A stretch of 64,000 nucleotides of DNA from contig JAJUBI010000004.1 of the NCBI GenBank assembly GCA_022419385.1, positions 1,612,001-1,676,000 on the forward strand. The letters run 5' to 3'. The notes under the pieces are model-generated. The model searched no databases, was not told the origin of the DNA, and worked only from the letters and a program-made list of their open reading frames with translations. This document shows positions 35,401 through 46,312 of this stretch, one piece after another (within the stretch, counting starts at the first letter, position 1; each line of letters opens with the position of its first letter). Position numbers and translations under genes: made by a program. Origin of the DNA: Paraconiothyrium sp. Pb-2020. Taxonomy: Eukaryota; Ascomycota; Dothideomycetes; Pleosporales; Didymosphaeriaceae.

Positions 35401-37931
35401 CTCAGGGTTGTAGCTGTTGGATTCACGGCAGACACGCTCGACCTCGTTCAGCTGGCCCATGGTTGTAGCAGCCTCGATGTACTTGAAGGTAACATCGGGA
35501 TCCTCGCTGACATTGACAATCGAGCCCAAGAAGAAGTAAAGACCCTCGGCAGTGCGGTGTTTCTCAAGCAAATCGATGATTCGGGTAGCGCCGAGAAGGT
35601 CGGAGTACTTCTGGGAGATGCGGATCACAGCTTGCAGGTTTTGCCGGATGTTGGTCGTGAGCATGTGGTCCAGGGACTCCAGAGAGAGCTCCACAGTCAG
35701 TTGGCCGAAGTAGTTAATCAACCACTCCTCCGGAATCTTGTCGGTCTGCACAATCATGCGCTTGATAGCAGCGGTATCATCCGTATGCTCGAGCGCGCGG
35801 GTGAGAAGTCCAGCTTGCTCGCACAGAGTGGCGATGCGAGCCCTGTCGTAGTGGGAAAACATCTCGTTTCCGAGGATAGCATCTGCCACCTGGGGGGCGT
35901 TGAGCAGGTTCATCTCGAGGAGCTTGGTCTGAAGGTGACCCTCCTCAGGCAGGTTATTTGACAGCACATCGAGCAAGAAAGCGGTCGCCTGCTGAATCAT
36001 ACCCTGAGACTGGAAAATGTCGACGACCCGGTCAATGCTGATTAAAGGTCCGCCTTCATGCTTGGCCAGGCTAGAAGCGAATTCTGCTCCTTTTTCTGGA
36101 TTCACGCGTACTATGTGTTGTAGCAACACATTGTAATCCGGGTTGTATCCAACCGATTGGCAGTACTGGAGAATCAGGTCGAAGTGGCCAAGCTCTGCGA
36201 GAGCGGCGACAGTCTTCTGGGGAACGTTCGCTTCCTTGTAGATAGCAAGAGCAAGGTTCAGGTCATGCGGCTTCGCCAGATCTCCGAGCTCTTCAGAGCA
36301 GTGAAGCTTGCCCTCCTTCTGCCACTTCTCAATCAAGTGTTTCCGACCTTGCGCGAAGACCGGGCGGGCCAACTCGAGCGTCTCATCCTTGTTCAAGCCA
36401 CCTTTGTCGAGCAGTTGGCCAAAGTACTGCAGAAGAACAGTGATCTGACCAGGCTGAGCCGGAATCTGTCGTAACCGGTTGATCGTCTGAGGGGTGCGAA
36501 GGAAGCCTCGCGGCGAGTTGGCAGCGACCTTGGCGGCCTCGGTGTAGTTTGCCTGGTTCATGAGAGTCTCGAATCGCTGCTGGTACAAGTTGTCAGCGCC
36601 TGGAAGCCCGCCCTTTGACGCAAGCTTGTAGGCAATCTCTGAGCATGCGGGGTTCTCCATGATGTACGGAATGAGCGCATCTTCCCGGATGGTGGTGTGC
36701 AGGACTTGTCCACGCTTGTTGATCACCACTACACCCTTGCCATCGTCGTCGCGCGCAGTTGTGAAGACCGTCTCTTCTGATATCCTGTTCAAAAAGAGCG
36801 CGGTACCCGTCTCGAGATCGTGCAGGTGGATAAAACCGAACTTGGTTACTACAACCAAGATGCCGTACTTGTGCGCAATGTGTATTCCGAGAGGGAAGTC
36901 ACCGGTGCCCTCCGCAGGCCAGTGTATCGGGATCAGGCGCTTCGGGAAGGCCGGATTCGCGGCGTTGTGGTCGACCTCGACGATGTTGATCTTGGCCTCT
37001 CCGGTGGTCGACTTGACCGCGAACGCGAAGAGCTTCGTATCAGATGTCGCGCCGTCCAGGCGGAGTGTACCGAACGTCGCAGCATGACCCTCGAGAGGCT
37101 GGCTGACATTCCGCGCCTTGGAGAACAGCTGCATGTTACCGCGGATGCCTCCGGTTGGGTGCGACGCGATACCAACCAAGCAAGACCAGCTCTCATCGTC
37201 GTTGGTGACGTAGTTGATGATCTGGTTATTCTACCCAATTTGTCAGTTTAGATCTTGAAGTTCGTCGATTTTTCATACCTCCAACTGCTCCTGGCGATCA
37301 AAGATCTTGCGCGGCGTGGGTGGGCTGCTACCATCCAGTACATCCCAGTGGTACACCCACTTTGTGCTGACAAGCGCCAGGGTAGTCTGGCTGACCCACC
37401 GCCAAAACTGGATGTCCTCGTGGTGGGTATATGTCTGTAGGCGCTGCTTGGTCTCTAGGTTGAAGAGCTGCAGCGTCTTTCCTTGCGCCTTGAGAGCAAT
37501 GATGGGCTCCGTCAAGTGCATGATGGCGCTGTCAGCGCGGATCGGCCGTCGAATGACATTGTTTGTGTTCTTGAGATCAACGATGACGGTCTCGGCGGGC
37601 GTGCTGGCGTCGTTGTTCTGCTGGCGCACGCAGACGTACTTGTCCGACTCGAGCGTCTATTGCGCGTCAGCCTCATCCCAGATATGTATAATCTGTGGTA
37701 TATGATACGTACACAGTTCTGCCATGATATTGATGCTGGCTGCATGCATTGTTAGCTTGTTGTCCCTCCGCTTCCGGCGCGCTCGGTGCCTTGCATGGGC
37801 AGACGTACGAGGATGTTCAGGTTTGTGAGCTATGAAGTCCAATTGTTAGCATCGCCACAGATATGTGGGAGTAGAAGCAAGCTCACCAGCGTCGGCTGCG
37901 TGACGTGCAGCGGAATGGGTCGTTGAGACAT
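32414..37931 (-). CDS. CHC1: Clathrin heavy chain
   Basis: Nine exons (37931-37887, 37829-37809, 37739-37713, 37656-37279, 37230-33727, 33679-33601, 33552-33453, 33363-32697, 32647-32414) give 1684 residues, the standard length. It forms the legs of the clathrin triskelion that coats vesicles at the plasma membrane, Golgi and endosomes. The N-terminal beta-propeller starts MSQRPIPLHVTQPTL and contains TLESDKYVCVRQQN and HHEDIQFWRWVS. The long alpha-solenoid holds typical CHC repeats (QYFGQLLDKGGLNKDETLEL; WSRVAKAQLDG), then the trimerization region and a Gln/Pro-rich tail (PYQQPNGIAPQPTGFRGF). Exons 2 and 3 are microexons of 21 and 27 nt; all phases agree. The gene is divergent from HCR1 across 1.3 kb. 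Confidence 0.97.
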
Positions 37932-39246
37932 TGCGCCAGAGCAGCTCTAAACTCACTCGGGGTGAGAGAGCAGACGGCTAATCGGGGGTATCGAAGGGAA
38001 ACGGCACAATTAGACCCAGAAGCAAGACGCCGGAAGCGCGTAATAGGAAAGGAGAGAATGTGGGGAGGCTGCGGAGGACGGTCGTGGAGATGTGTTTTCG
38101 AGGTAAAGGAGCCGCTCGCACCAGGTGTCGTCTAAGGAGCTATCGTGGTCTTGGCTAGTTGGGGTCCGAGCTGACCTAACAGCGTCACCAGGGACACAGC
38201 GTATGCTCCAGCTGCGTTTGCATCCATTTTCTTCGTCACCAATGAAATGGATCTCGTCTTCGTTTTGCGTGATACAGCAACAGACTGCATCAGTATGCAA
38301 TTTCAAAGGTCTTCTAGTCACGATGAGGTCATGGAAGCCATGCTCGAGCGCGCAGCCACCAGCAATGAGGGCTTTGAAGCATGACCCTCAAAATTTATAT
38401 TTCGGCATCGCGTTACTCAATTCCACGGTGTCTATATGCACATCAAGTCCAGCTTGGCAGAGTCTATATACAGAGCCTAGACGTCAAAGCTCAAATTTCA
38501 CGTGCAGCATGACGGACTCGAGCTGTACGTGATTCTCGTACGCAGTAATCAATTATTTGGTTGTGGGACGCGTTTTGGATACATGCGCGCATTCCGCCAC
38601 AGGGCTCAATCCATTCTGGTTCACAATGGTCAAAAATTCAAAGGAAACCTTGCACGCAACATTGGCTCCTACTGTCTTACAGTATTTCAGAACAATAAAG
38701 GGGCTATCGGGAATCCACACATCCTTCTACGTCATGACAACGCATATGTCTCCAAACACAGTTGACCATATGCCTATGGTACGCGTCTATGCTCTTCCCC
38801 GACAAGACTAATGGACCCATCAGCAATGCATGTGTGACTCCTCAGCTGCGGGACTGTGGGTGGAGCAAAATCTTCCTTCGCTGCGATGTTTTAATGTGTA
38901 TTGGGATATACGCTGAGCAACAATTTCGGATCCTTAGGTTTTGGATTAATACACGCTGCGTCACAAGCATTTGCAGTACCGGGTGGACAAGTGTAGAGGC
39001 TCGTGCATGTCGGGCGAGTCCCGCGCCCAAAATAGGTGGTGTTCTACAAGGCCGAGGGCGAACTTGATTGGGCCGCAGCGGGGCACCGTCAAGCCCAAAC
39101 CTTTGTTCCGGTCCCTCAATTTGACTCTTCTTCTCCCACACAACGCCTTCGCATCCAAAAACCCGTACAACCTTGACTGCACATAGCCGCGCATACGCTT
39201 GTTGCACATTAAACAGCGCCTGCATTTCCAACCAGCACCCGCAACC
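37932..39246. promoter_or_regulatory. Divergent intergenic region, clathrin heavy chain / HCR1
   Basis: It carries both promoters and 5' leaders. Short open frames at 38.1-39.2 kb lack family likeness and overlap antisense frames of equal size. No specific control site can be named. Confidence 0.45.
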
Positions 39247-40287
39247 ATGCCTCCCAGCAAATGGGGTACGTCATATCCATGCGTCTGCCCGCCTGTGCGC
39301 GTGGTCAGATGTTCGCACATTCGCCCTAAGAGAACAACCACTGACATTCTACTACGCAGATGATGAGGATGAGGAGAGCACGCCTCCCTCTTCTCCACCC
39401 GCCGCACCTGCTCTACGCCGCGGCAAGTTCGACGACGAGGAAGACGACGACGATGTATGTCAGCGTGGAGCCCGCACCCGCCTTTCCAGAAATTCATACT
39501 AATCTGCTATCCTGTAGGTCCTAGAATCATGGGACGCCGCCGAGGACTCGGAAGTCGAGCGCGAGAAGGCAAAGAAGGCCGCCGAGGCCAAGGCGAAAGC
39601 GGAGGCTGAGGCGAAGGCAAACCATAAGTCCAAGGCGCAGCGCATCAAGGAGCGACAGGAGGAGAATATGCGCAGGAGAATGGCAGGCGAGGAGGAGTCT
39701 GAGGAGTCTGAGGACGAGGCAACCCGTCGTGCCCGGTTACGGAAGAGTGAGCAGGACGCCGATCTTGCACACGCGGAGGATCTCTTCGGCGGCGCAGGTC
39801 TCAGTGTGGGCAATAAGCAACGCACGGCTGGTTCAAAGGCAGTGACCCTCACCGACGAGAGCGACCCAAACAACGTCATCGACCTCAGCTCGCTGAAGAT
39901 CTTCAACCCGCAGACCAAGGATCAGTTTACAAAGCTGCGTGAGACGCTCACGCCGCTGATCGGCAACAACTCCAAGAAGGCCCAATACAGCCTATTCCTT
40001 CAGGAATTCACCAAGCAGATCGCCAAGGACCTCCCCAGCGAGCAGATCAAGAAGATTGCCAGCGGTCTGACCACGCTCAGCAACGAGAAGATGAAGGAGG
40101 AGAAGGCTGCCGAGAAGGGCGGCAAGAAGTCCAAGGCTGCGAAGACCAAGACCAGCTTGAATGCTACCCGCGATGTCAGCTTCAAGGCCGACACGAACGC
40201 ATACGATGACGACTTTGGAGAGTGAGTATTCTAAATCAGTCATCTCATGCAACCTACTGACTCGACTCTAGCGATGACTTCATGTGA
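39247..40287 (+). CDS. HCR1: Eukaryotic translation initiation factor 3 subunit J
   Basis: Four exons (39247-39265, 39360-39454, 39518-40221, 40272-40287) join in phase to 277 residues. eIF3j helps eIF3 bind the 40S subunit and takes part in start-codon selection and ribosome recycling. The N-terminus is MPPSKW followed by an acidic DDEDEEST...DDEEDDDD stretch and VLESWDAAED. A Lys/Glu/Ala-rich helix follows, then a conserved core with NNVIDLSSLKIFNPQTKDQF and the C-terminal DDDFM ending. The last exon encodes only five residues plus stop, so simple open-frame calling would miss the DDFM end. Confidence 0.95.
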
Positions 40288-41185
40288 GGGTTTTCCTCGC
40301 TGTTTTCTTCTATACCCCTTCCGCTTCCTGTTCCTCCGAACATCGGCAGAGACCCACTCCCGCCGCTACACCACCTTACTGCCACGCAACGGGAGATGCC
40401 CGAACACGGCCCCGATCCGGCCCAGGATGCCTGAGATAGAAATGGGCTGGCGTTTCGGATTTGGCTTTTTTGTTATTGATTCCCGGCATAGCTTTTGCTT
40501 AGTATGTTCTTCTTCAACACCACGGTAGTAGGGAGCCCCATAGCGGGCAAGGGCGAATGATCGATGGTTTCACAATTACGCATAGACGGCTGCAATGCGG
40601 GTGCATAAGTGCGGGTTCGATGTCAGGTGAATGAAAAGTTCTACCAGCGTTTTGCGTCGATTTGATGCCTGTGACACTGTTTATGATAGATAGCATTCTT
40701 GAATAGGAGCATGCAGACTCATTCCACCATCCATACTCGCTCAGACAAGCCTTTTACTGGCTTGGTTCCGTAATACATGTCAAGTCATCTCGCGATTTAC
40801 ACTGCATCGCTGGCTCGTTATACTCTCGCCTTACGCTTGATAGACTAGGAACGAGGGAAGCGGCAAAATGCGCACAAATCCCCCCATCTCACACTGCAAC
40901 ACAACAACTTCGAAGATTCCTTCTTGTCGAAAACGTTCTGCGTTCCCGCTTCAAAAAGTGTAAGACGAGACTCATGCGCAGGCATGCCGACGCGCGAGCA
41001 AAGCCCCCGTGTTTCCGGTAGCATCGCCGGGAGCCGAACCCAAACAAAATCAACCCCACTTCGCCCCACCCACCATCCCTCAGAGAACAACGCCCCACAG
41101 TTTGTCCACACACCTTTTCTTCGTCTCAATATGTTCTTTCTATATTTATTGATTTTTAGAAAACTATGACATCAATCATCCAACA
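40288..41185. other. Intergenic, HCR1 3' flank to tRNA
   Basis: Nothing recognised. Small overlapping frames at 40.85-41.17 kb lie on both strands and have no family likeness. Confidence 0.5.
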
Positions 41186-41273
41186 GCTACCTTGGTCCAG
41201 CGGTAGGATAATCGCCTTCCATTAGCATAGCTACAGTGAGCGATTGGCTCGGGTTCGACTCCCGGAGGTTGCA
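41186..41273 (+). tRNA. tRNA-Gly (anticodon UCC) with a 17-nt intron
   Basis: The cloverleaf folds by eye. The acceptor stem is GCTACCT/AGGTTGC with one T-T mismatch at pair 3. The D stem is GTCC/GGAT and the anticodon stem ATCGC/GCGAT. The loop reads CTTCCA, with anticodon TCC at 41218-41220. The T arm is GGGTTCGACTCCC and the discriminator base is A41273. An intron at 41222-41238 sits one base 3' of the anticodon, the standard position. A T-rich stretch directly downstream would end Pol III transcription. The CCA is not encoded, as expected in a eukaryote. The acceptor mismatch may reduce function or be a sequencing error. Confidence 0.85.
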
Positions 41274-42198
41274 TTTCTTTTGTTCTTTTTGCCTTTTTGT
41301 CATGTCTTGATGCGTGGGGAGTAGAGGAGGCGATGGGGAAGATAATATGACTATGTGAAAGGCAGGGAAGGTGCGACGGTGGATGGCTGTCCTTTTTTGG
41401 CTGCTAAAATGGACGGTGGCTGAAGAGAGCGGTTTAGCTTATAGTAGTAATATATCTTCTGCAAGTGGACATCCACGGTGGAGTATGATGGTGGAATTTT
41501 AGTCATTTGTTGTATAGTGAGTTACACTGGGGTGTGCGATCCTATATAGGGCACTTACTGACTTTTTTTTGGTGACTAGCTAACCTTTATCTGCGAAGCA
41601 GAGAGTGAGTAACTTCGGCCTCTGGATATACAGCAGATGCGACCAATGCGAAAGCGGGCTCTGTGTGCCCAGTATACACGCTACACAACGGCAGGTCGTT
41701 AACTTTGGAAGCTGGACTGGCCTAGTTAACCTTCTGTAGGCCGGTTGGAAGCGTCCACAGTATAGGTTTAGGTTAGTTGATCCTGGGGTAACTTAAATTG
41801 CAATGCGTCTCCAGAGCTTTGACTTGGTACTGTATAGCCAATGTCCATATGTGAGAGGTAGGTTCTAGCGCAGTGAAGTTCGTATCTGCGGTCGGTCACT
41901 GTGGGTATGCGGCAACCTCTGGCTTCAATCTTGACAAGGACCATCGTTGAGAAGCGGCCCATTGTCCCAATTATTGGCAACATGGTTGGTCATTGATCTA
42001 GTAAGCTAGAGAAGTTAGCAAGTTAATTGTTCGCTACAGCAGAAGCCGAAGGTACAAGTCGGACTCCCAGCAATAAATTACGTGTGAACATCAACGAAAC
42101 AGTATCACGCTAGGATTGCAGACCCTATTCGTAGACTGAGTTATCCTATGGTATATTATCCTAGAGAGTATTTCCTGGTCTCTCTTCTTTGTGAATAG
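41274..42198. other. Intergenic, nothing recognised
   Basis: AT-rich in parts, with short direct motifs but no gene-like frame. It precedes the block of SNF2-like relics. Confidence 0.45.
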
Positions 42199-42345
42199 CA
42201 AACCTTTATACCCAAGGAAAAGCTCCCGAACTTCCATCGGCCACACGAACACTTCGAAAAGACGGACCTTGAACCGCTCAATCGGGGCTTGTCGATGTGC
42301 GCCCACATAAAAAAGGCGACTATGCCCTCCCAGTGGGAAACCTGA
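42199..42345 (+). pseudogene. Fragment B of the SNF2-like family
   Basis: The + strand frame reads QTFIPKEKLPNF, then KTDLEPLNRGLSMCAHIKK and TMPSQWET before a TGA at 42343. It is clearly related to copy A (SLPNF..., ETDLEPLNRCLCLFAHLRY, SPTQWDS) and to copy C. About 115 bp (42177-42295) form a direct repeat with 44448-44560, including the AATAG acceptor just before the exon. It lies tail-to-tail with copy A and slightly overlaps its end. Confidence 0.7.
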
Positions 42346-43516
42346 TTCTTTGGTAAAAGCGCGTGGAGTTCACAGTGACCTTCTTTGTGATGTTGTCGTA
42401 TTCATCGCAGTCCTTCATGTGGGTCACGAAGGCTTGATCCTGCTGATTCTTCGACTTCGGCTTCCATGTGACACTGATCTCTCGTTGATCGACAAGTTCT
42501 TCGGGAGCGGTGAATTCATCGGGCGCCTGCGTTTCAGCTACCGCGGTGTCCCGCATTCACTAAGGCACATAGTCGACGCCAACTAGCACAGAACTGTTCC
42601 AGGGAGTGCCTTCGTGGAATCGACTATCCCACTGGGTAGGACTGGTAACGTATCTGAGATGAGCAAATAAACACAAACATCGGTTGAGAGGCTCAAGGTC
42701 GGTTTCGTTCAAATCATGGAAGGGGCCGAAGTTTGGTAAGCTCTCCTTGGGGAATGGAAATATGTTGTCGGGCAGCTTCCGATTTGTGAGGGTGCTGAAC
42801 GCCTTGTGAGATTCTGGGTCAGGATATGTCAAACCCCCTTTGCGTAACTGACGGAGAAATCGCCATGCGATAAGTCCAGCACCGTAACTAAGCTCGGTCT
42901 TCTTCTGGGAGTTGTTGATGAATTCCTTTTTCTCTAATGAATAGATGGACTCTGGTTCTTCGTCGGACTCCCAATACCCCTCGTATGGAGCATCATCATC
43001 AAGCAGAGAGATCGTCTGTTTATGACTGTGTCCGTTGTATTTCACGAATCGGACGTAGAAGGTAAGCACCCAATCGCTCAAGAGGAACTCCCGAAACCTT
43101 CCAATGTCGTCGAAACCACAGTACGAAGCGATGGTGGCTTCGGGATGGTCGATGGCGATGAACGAGTCTTTTTGCTTATGCTTTCCAGGCGCAGAATACT
43201 CTTTGCTGGGCGCTTTGCGTCTTCGCGCAGTGCTGCGCGGTTGGACCAACGAGGATGTCTTCTTGGAAGCAGTATTCGAATCCAATTTGACTTTCTTCCT
43301 TTTCTTCTCAATCAAACCATTGTTGAGGCAAGACTTGGGAGCATTTGCTGGGGCTTGCAGCGGCGGAGGGTCTTCAGATGGCGGAGGGTCTTCAGATGGC
43401 GGAGGGTCTTCAGAAGGCGGAGGATCTTGAAGCGGTGGAGTTACTTCTGCGCCACTAGCATCCATCATAGCCATGTCATCGTCCTCGCCAATGCCGCCGG
43501 TAGCTGGCGTGTCCAT
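42320..43516 (-). pseudogene. Copy A of the SNF2-like family, N-terminal region, broken by TAG TGA
   Basis: The frame opens at ATG 43516. After an acidic start come a PPPSED repeat, a basic NLS-like stretch (KKRKKVKL), the family segment SLPNFGPFHD...ETDLEPLNRC, and VDYVP. It then meets two stops in a row (TAG TGA, 42562-42557). The same frame continues with MRDTAVAE and TQAPDEFTAPEELVDQ to a stop at 42320. Copy C reads VPQWM at the equivalent junction, so TAG TGA stands for former CAG TGG. Annotators may call only the 318-residue upstream part as a hypothetical protein. No helicase motor is present in this copy. It is a relic, or a truncated protein of unknown function. Confidence 0.65.
43362..43430 (-). 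repeat. 18-bp in-frame minisatellite (PPPSED)
   Basis: Three full units and one partial unit of an 18-bp repeat (plus-strand core GGCGGAGGGTCTTCAGAT) encode PPPSED repeats in the N-terminal region of copy A. The unit length keeps the frame. Confidence 0.85.
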
Positions 43517-44466
43517 TCTTCAAAAGTGCTTTGTCAGATCAGCGCGGTTGTGGAGGAACAGCTGAGCCTAGGATTCGCTTACCAAGATGAAAGTTGCTCG
43601 AGCTGCAACCCACACGATGCGCGCACAAGATAAAAGCTCTTTCGAAATTAGTGCGGCTGCCCACGAATGATGGGGCCTGAGCTCAATTCGCAAGCAAAAT
43701 CACAAGGGACGGGAACGCGTGGCGGCAGGGCTGCGAAAGGGCGCGATAGAGAGATCTGCCATGAACTCGCACGCTGCAGTTCGAGTGTCGAATAACGCGC
43801 GCGCCGGAGTGGAGGAAATAAGAGAGAAAGGTGTGGGAGCCGCGGGGGTTGTCTTATACGACTGGTACTCGAAGTAAAGGTGAGAGATTGTTGCGGCCAA
43901 CTGTGCGTTGAGTTGGTGGTCTCTCATGGTAAGAGAAACATGAAGCATAATCGAATCGCAGAATGAAAGCGAGCAATAATCAGCGTTGATCGATGATGCA
44001 TTGCTATGCAGGCGCCTTGGGTGCTGTAAGCTTCATTTGAGGTGAAGCAAAAGGTGCTGTGGAAGAGGCAGCATTGCGTAGTGTCGCACAAACGGAAACA
44101 GCGCCATACTGGTGTCATGGTCGGCGAGGAGTTTTGCGTAGCAGGGCGAGCACCAGCAAGTGTCTCTCACTTGACGTTTGCTCATGCATTGCGGGCCTGG
44201 CTTGTAGAATTAGCGGCTAGCTGCATCGAGTTCACTCTGCTGCACCTTCCACTACATGAATGCACCGCCATCCTTCGAGCAACAGCATGCCATGCGACAG
44301 CAATTCTACGCTTGTACAGAGTGTGAAGAGTGGTTTCCGCCTCAACGCTGCAGCTGTTCGCGCTGGAACACACAATGTTCTGCGATGGCGTTGGTGTATG
44401 TTGCGTGCTGCAGGCGGCCTTGCGCCTTGCTGTGAATATGTGACAATCTCTCTTCTTTGTGAATAG
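43517..44466. other. Spacer between copy A and copy C
   Basis: Contains the upstream region of copy A. Frames on both strands (for example minus-strand 44182-44931) overlap copy C and are antisense shadows. Nothing else is recognised. Confidence 0.45.
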
Positions 44467-46312
44467 CAAACTTTTATCTCCAAGGAAGAGCTCCCGAACT
44501 TTAGCCCACACGAACACTTCCAGGAGACGGATCTCGAACCGCTCAATCGGTGCTTTGTGCCGCAATGGATGATCCCATCCGGTGCAATTAACGCCCCTGA
44601 GGCTCCGGACATGTTCACTGGCCCTCCTGATGTCATTCAGTCCCGCAAAGCTGCTGTCATCTGGAGAGTCGATTCTCCGAACAAGCATGGCGCGGCATTC
44701 GTCGCGGACCTGAAGGAACGTGACATCTACGACGACATGCGGAAGAAGGTGTTCATCACGATCGAAGAGAACATGACCGGCGCCGAGGCTCGTGATAGGA
44801 TGCGCGAAGGACTTGGGCTTCACAAATGCAACGGCCAATTCGAGCAACTCACTCTGTGCTGAAAAGGAAGAAAACGACCGTCTTCCGGCGCTCAACACCG
44901 ACTGGGAGCCGATTCGAGACTTGCCTTTCACATACCCAGATCAGGAGCCTACCGTTTCCTTCACATGTGTCCTCCGACTGCGAGAGGACTCAGAAGGCGT
45001 CTGGGAAAACGATGGTCCCCCGGTTGCGTTGGAAAACTTCCTGCAACAACAGCACGAGGACGTTACACCGAAAAAGCCTGTTACAGCAGAACAGCGGGAG
45101 GGAACCTTCAGAACCATGTTCGCAATGACTGTCCCCATGTTAGAACCTCGCTTTGAGCCAATGGATCTACTTGACAATGATAAGGCTAGGGTGGTACGGT
45201 TCTTCGACGAATACGACGTAAAGACCCCCAACGCTCGACGCGAGTGGCAGCTTCGGATCTTAGAGCGCGTTGCTGGCTACCAGCCGCCCTACGACCAAGA
45301 CCCAAAGGTCGTGGCCCTTAAACGGTCCAACACACAACAAGCAACGGCGATGAGTGAAGCGTATGACTCCGGCGTCGTGAAGACACCCGATCTCGAAGAG
45401 GAACAAAAGATCAATGATGGCAGCGCCTACTACTACGCGTCCCAGACCGCAACTGGCGGAACGCACGCGCATGTAGGCCCTCCAATTACTCTGTCCGTTC
45501 AGGCGCACGACATGGTTCGAGCAGACAAGAACGATGAAGATTACTATGCCTTGACGCACATACCCAAGAATAAGATCGAAAGAAGCGTCCGTCCCTACTA
45601 GGCCGACGGTCTCGATTGGGCACTGTCGCGGCTATAGGATGACATCCTGTTGACCGAAGGAGCGACCGATGCGGCGAAGGCAGCAGCCCCAAAGCTCAAA
45701 CACCCGTTCAAAGTGCCCGGGCTGATGGTCACAGACCAGACTGGGATTGAAAAGAACCCTTTGGTGCTCCTGATAGCGGCTCATTGTGATAGGGCCTGTT
45801 CGTACAAAAACGGGGTACCTATCTTCAAGCCCATATGTCTGCAGGTGCCCCAAGGGCTGATTCGTCAATGGGTGAAGGAGGTTCTCAACTTTTGGCCCAT
45901 ATTCACCCTCATCATTGCATACGACGACTCGTCAATGCCGACGTTTATGGAAGACCACGTGGTGAGAGCTTCTGCAGTGCAGGAGTACCCTAGTCGAAAG
46001 TTATGGCCAAAGAAGTACCACCACGTCTTCGATAAACACGATAAGCGGAATTGTAGAACCCTCTACCTAATTTCGTACGAGTCGCACGTGTCTCGGTCAT
46101 TGTGGATAGAGCATAAGGAGCATCCGGCCATATCTTACGATATTTCGAAGTACGATGATGAGGGTGTGGAGATAATGAAGGGTCCCTCACCGCATGGGGG
46201 ACCAATATACACAAGTAGTCTTGACTTGTCTCACATGCCTCGATGGGAGTGTGGAAACGTTCAAAGACACCTTAGAAGATCGAACGGTTCAGGATGTTCC
46301 TGTTGCAGTTGA
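44467..46312 (+). pseudogene. Copy C of the SNF2-like helicase family, with frameshift and two TAG codons
   Basis: The frame starts after an AATAG acceptor (44467) with QTFISKEELPNFSPHEHF, ETDLEPLNRC and VPQWMIPSG, then a segment related to copy A (APDMFTGPPDVI; YDDMRKKVFIT). A frame change between about 44790 and 44870 leads into a long frame to 46312, interrupted by TAG at 45599 and 45635. The second half resembles the SNF2 helicase N-terminal lobe: FKVPGLMVTDQTGIEKNPL at the Walker A position (usual GxGKT, here GIEKN), KPICLQVPQGLIRQWVKEVL as motif Ia, and TLYLISYES later. There is no DEAH-like motif II and no C-terminal lobe, so it cannot be an active remodeller. SNF2 assignment is moderate; pseudogene status is well supported. 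Confidence 0.6.

Noticed and set aside
44182..44931. 249-codon minus-strand frame
   Set aside because: It is antisense to copy C, whose + strand frame is supported by similarity to copies A and B.
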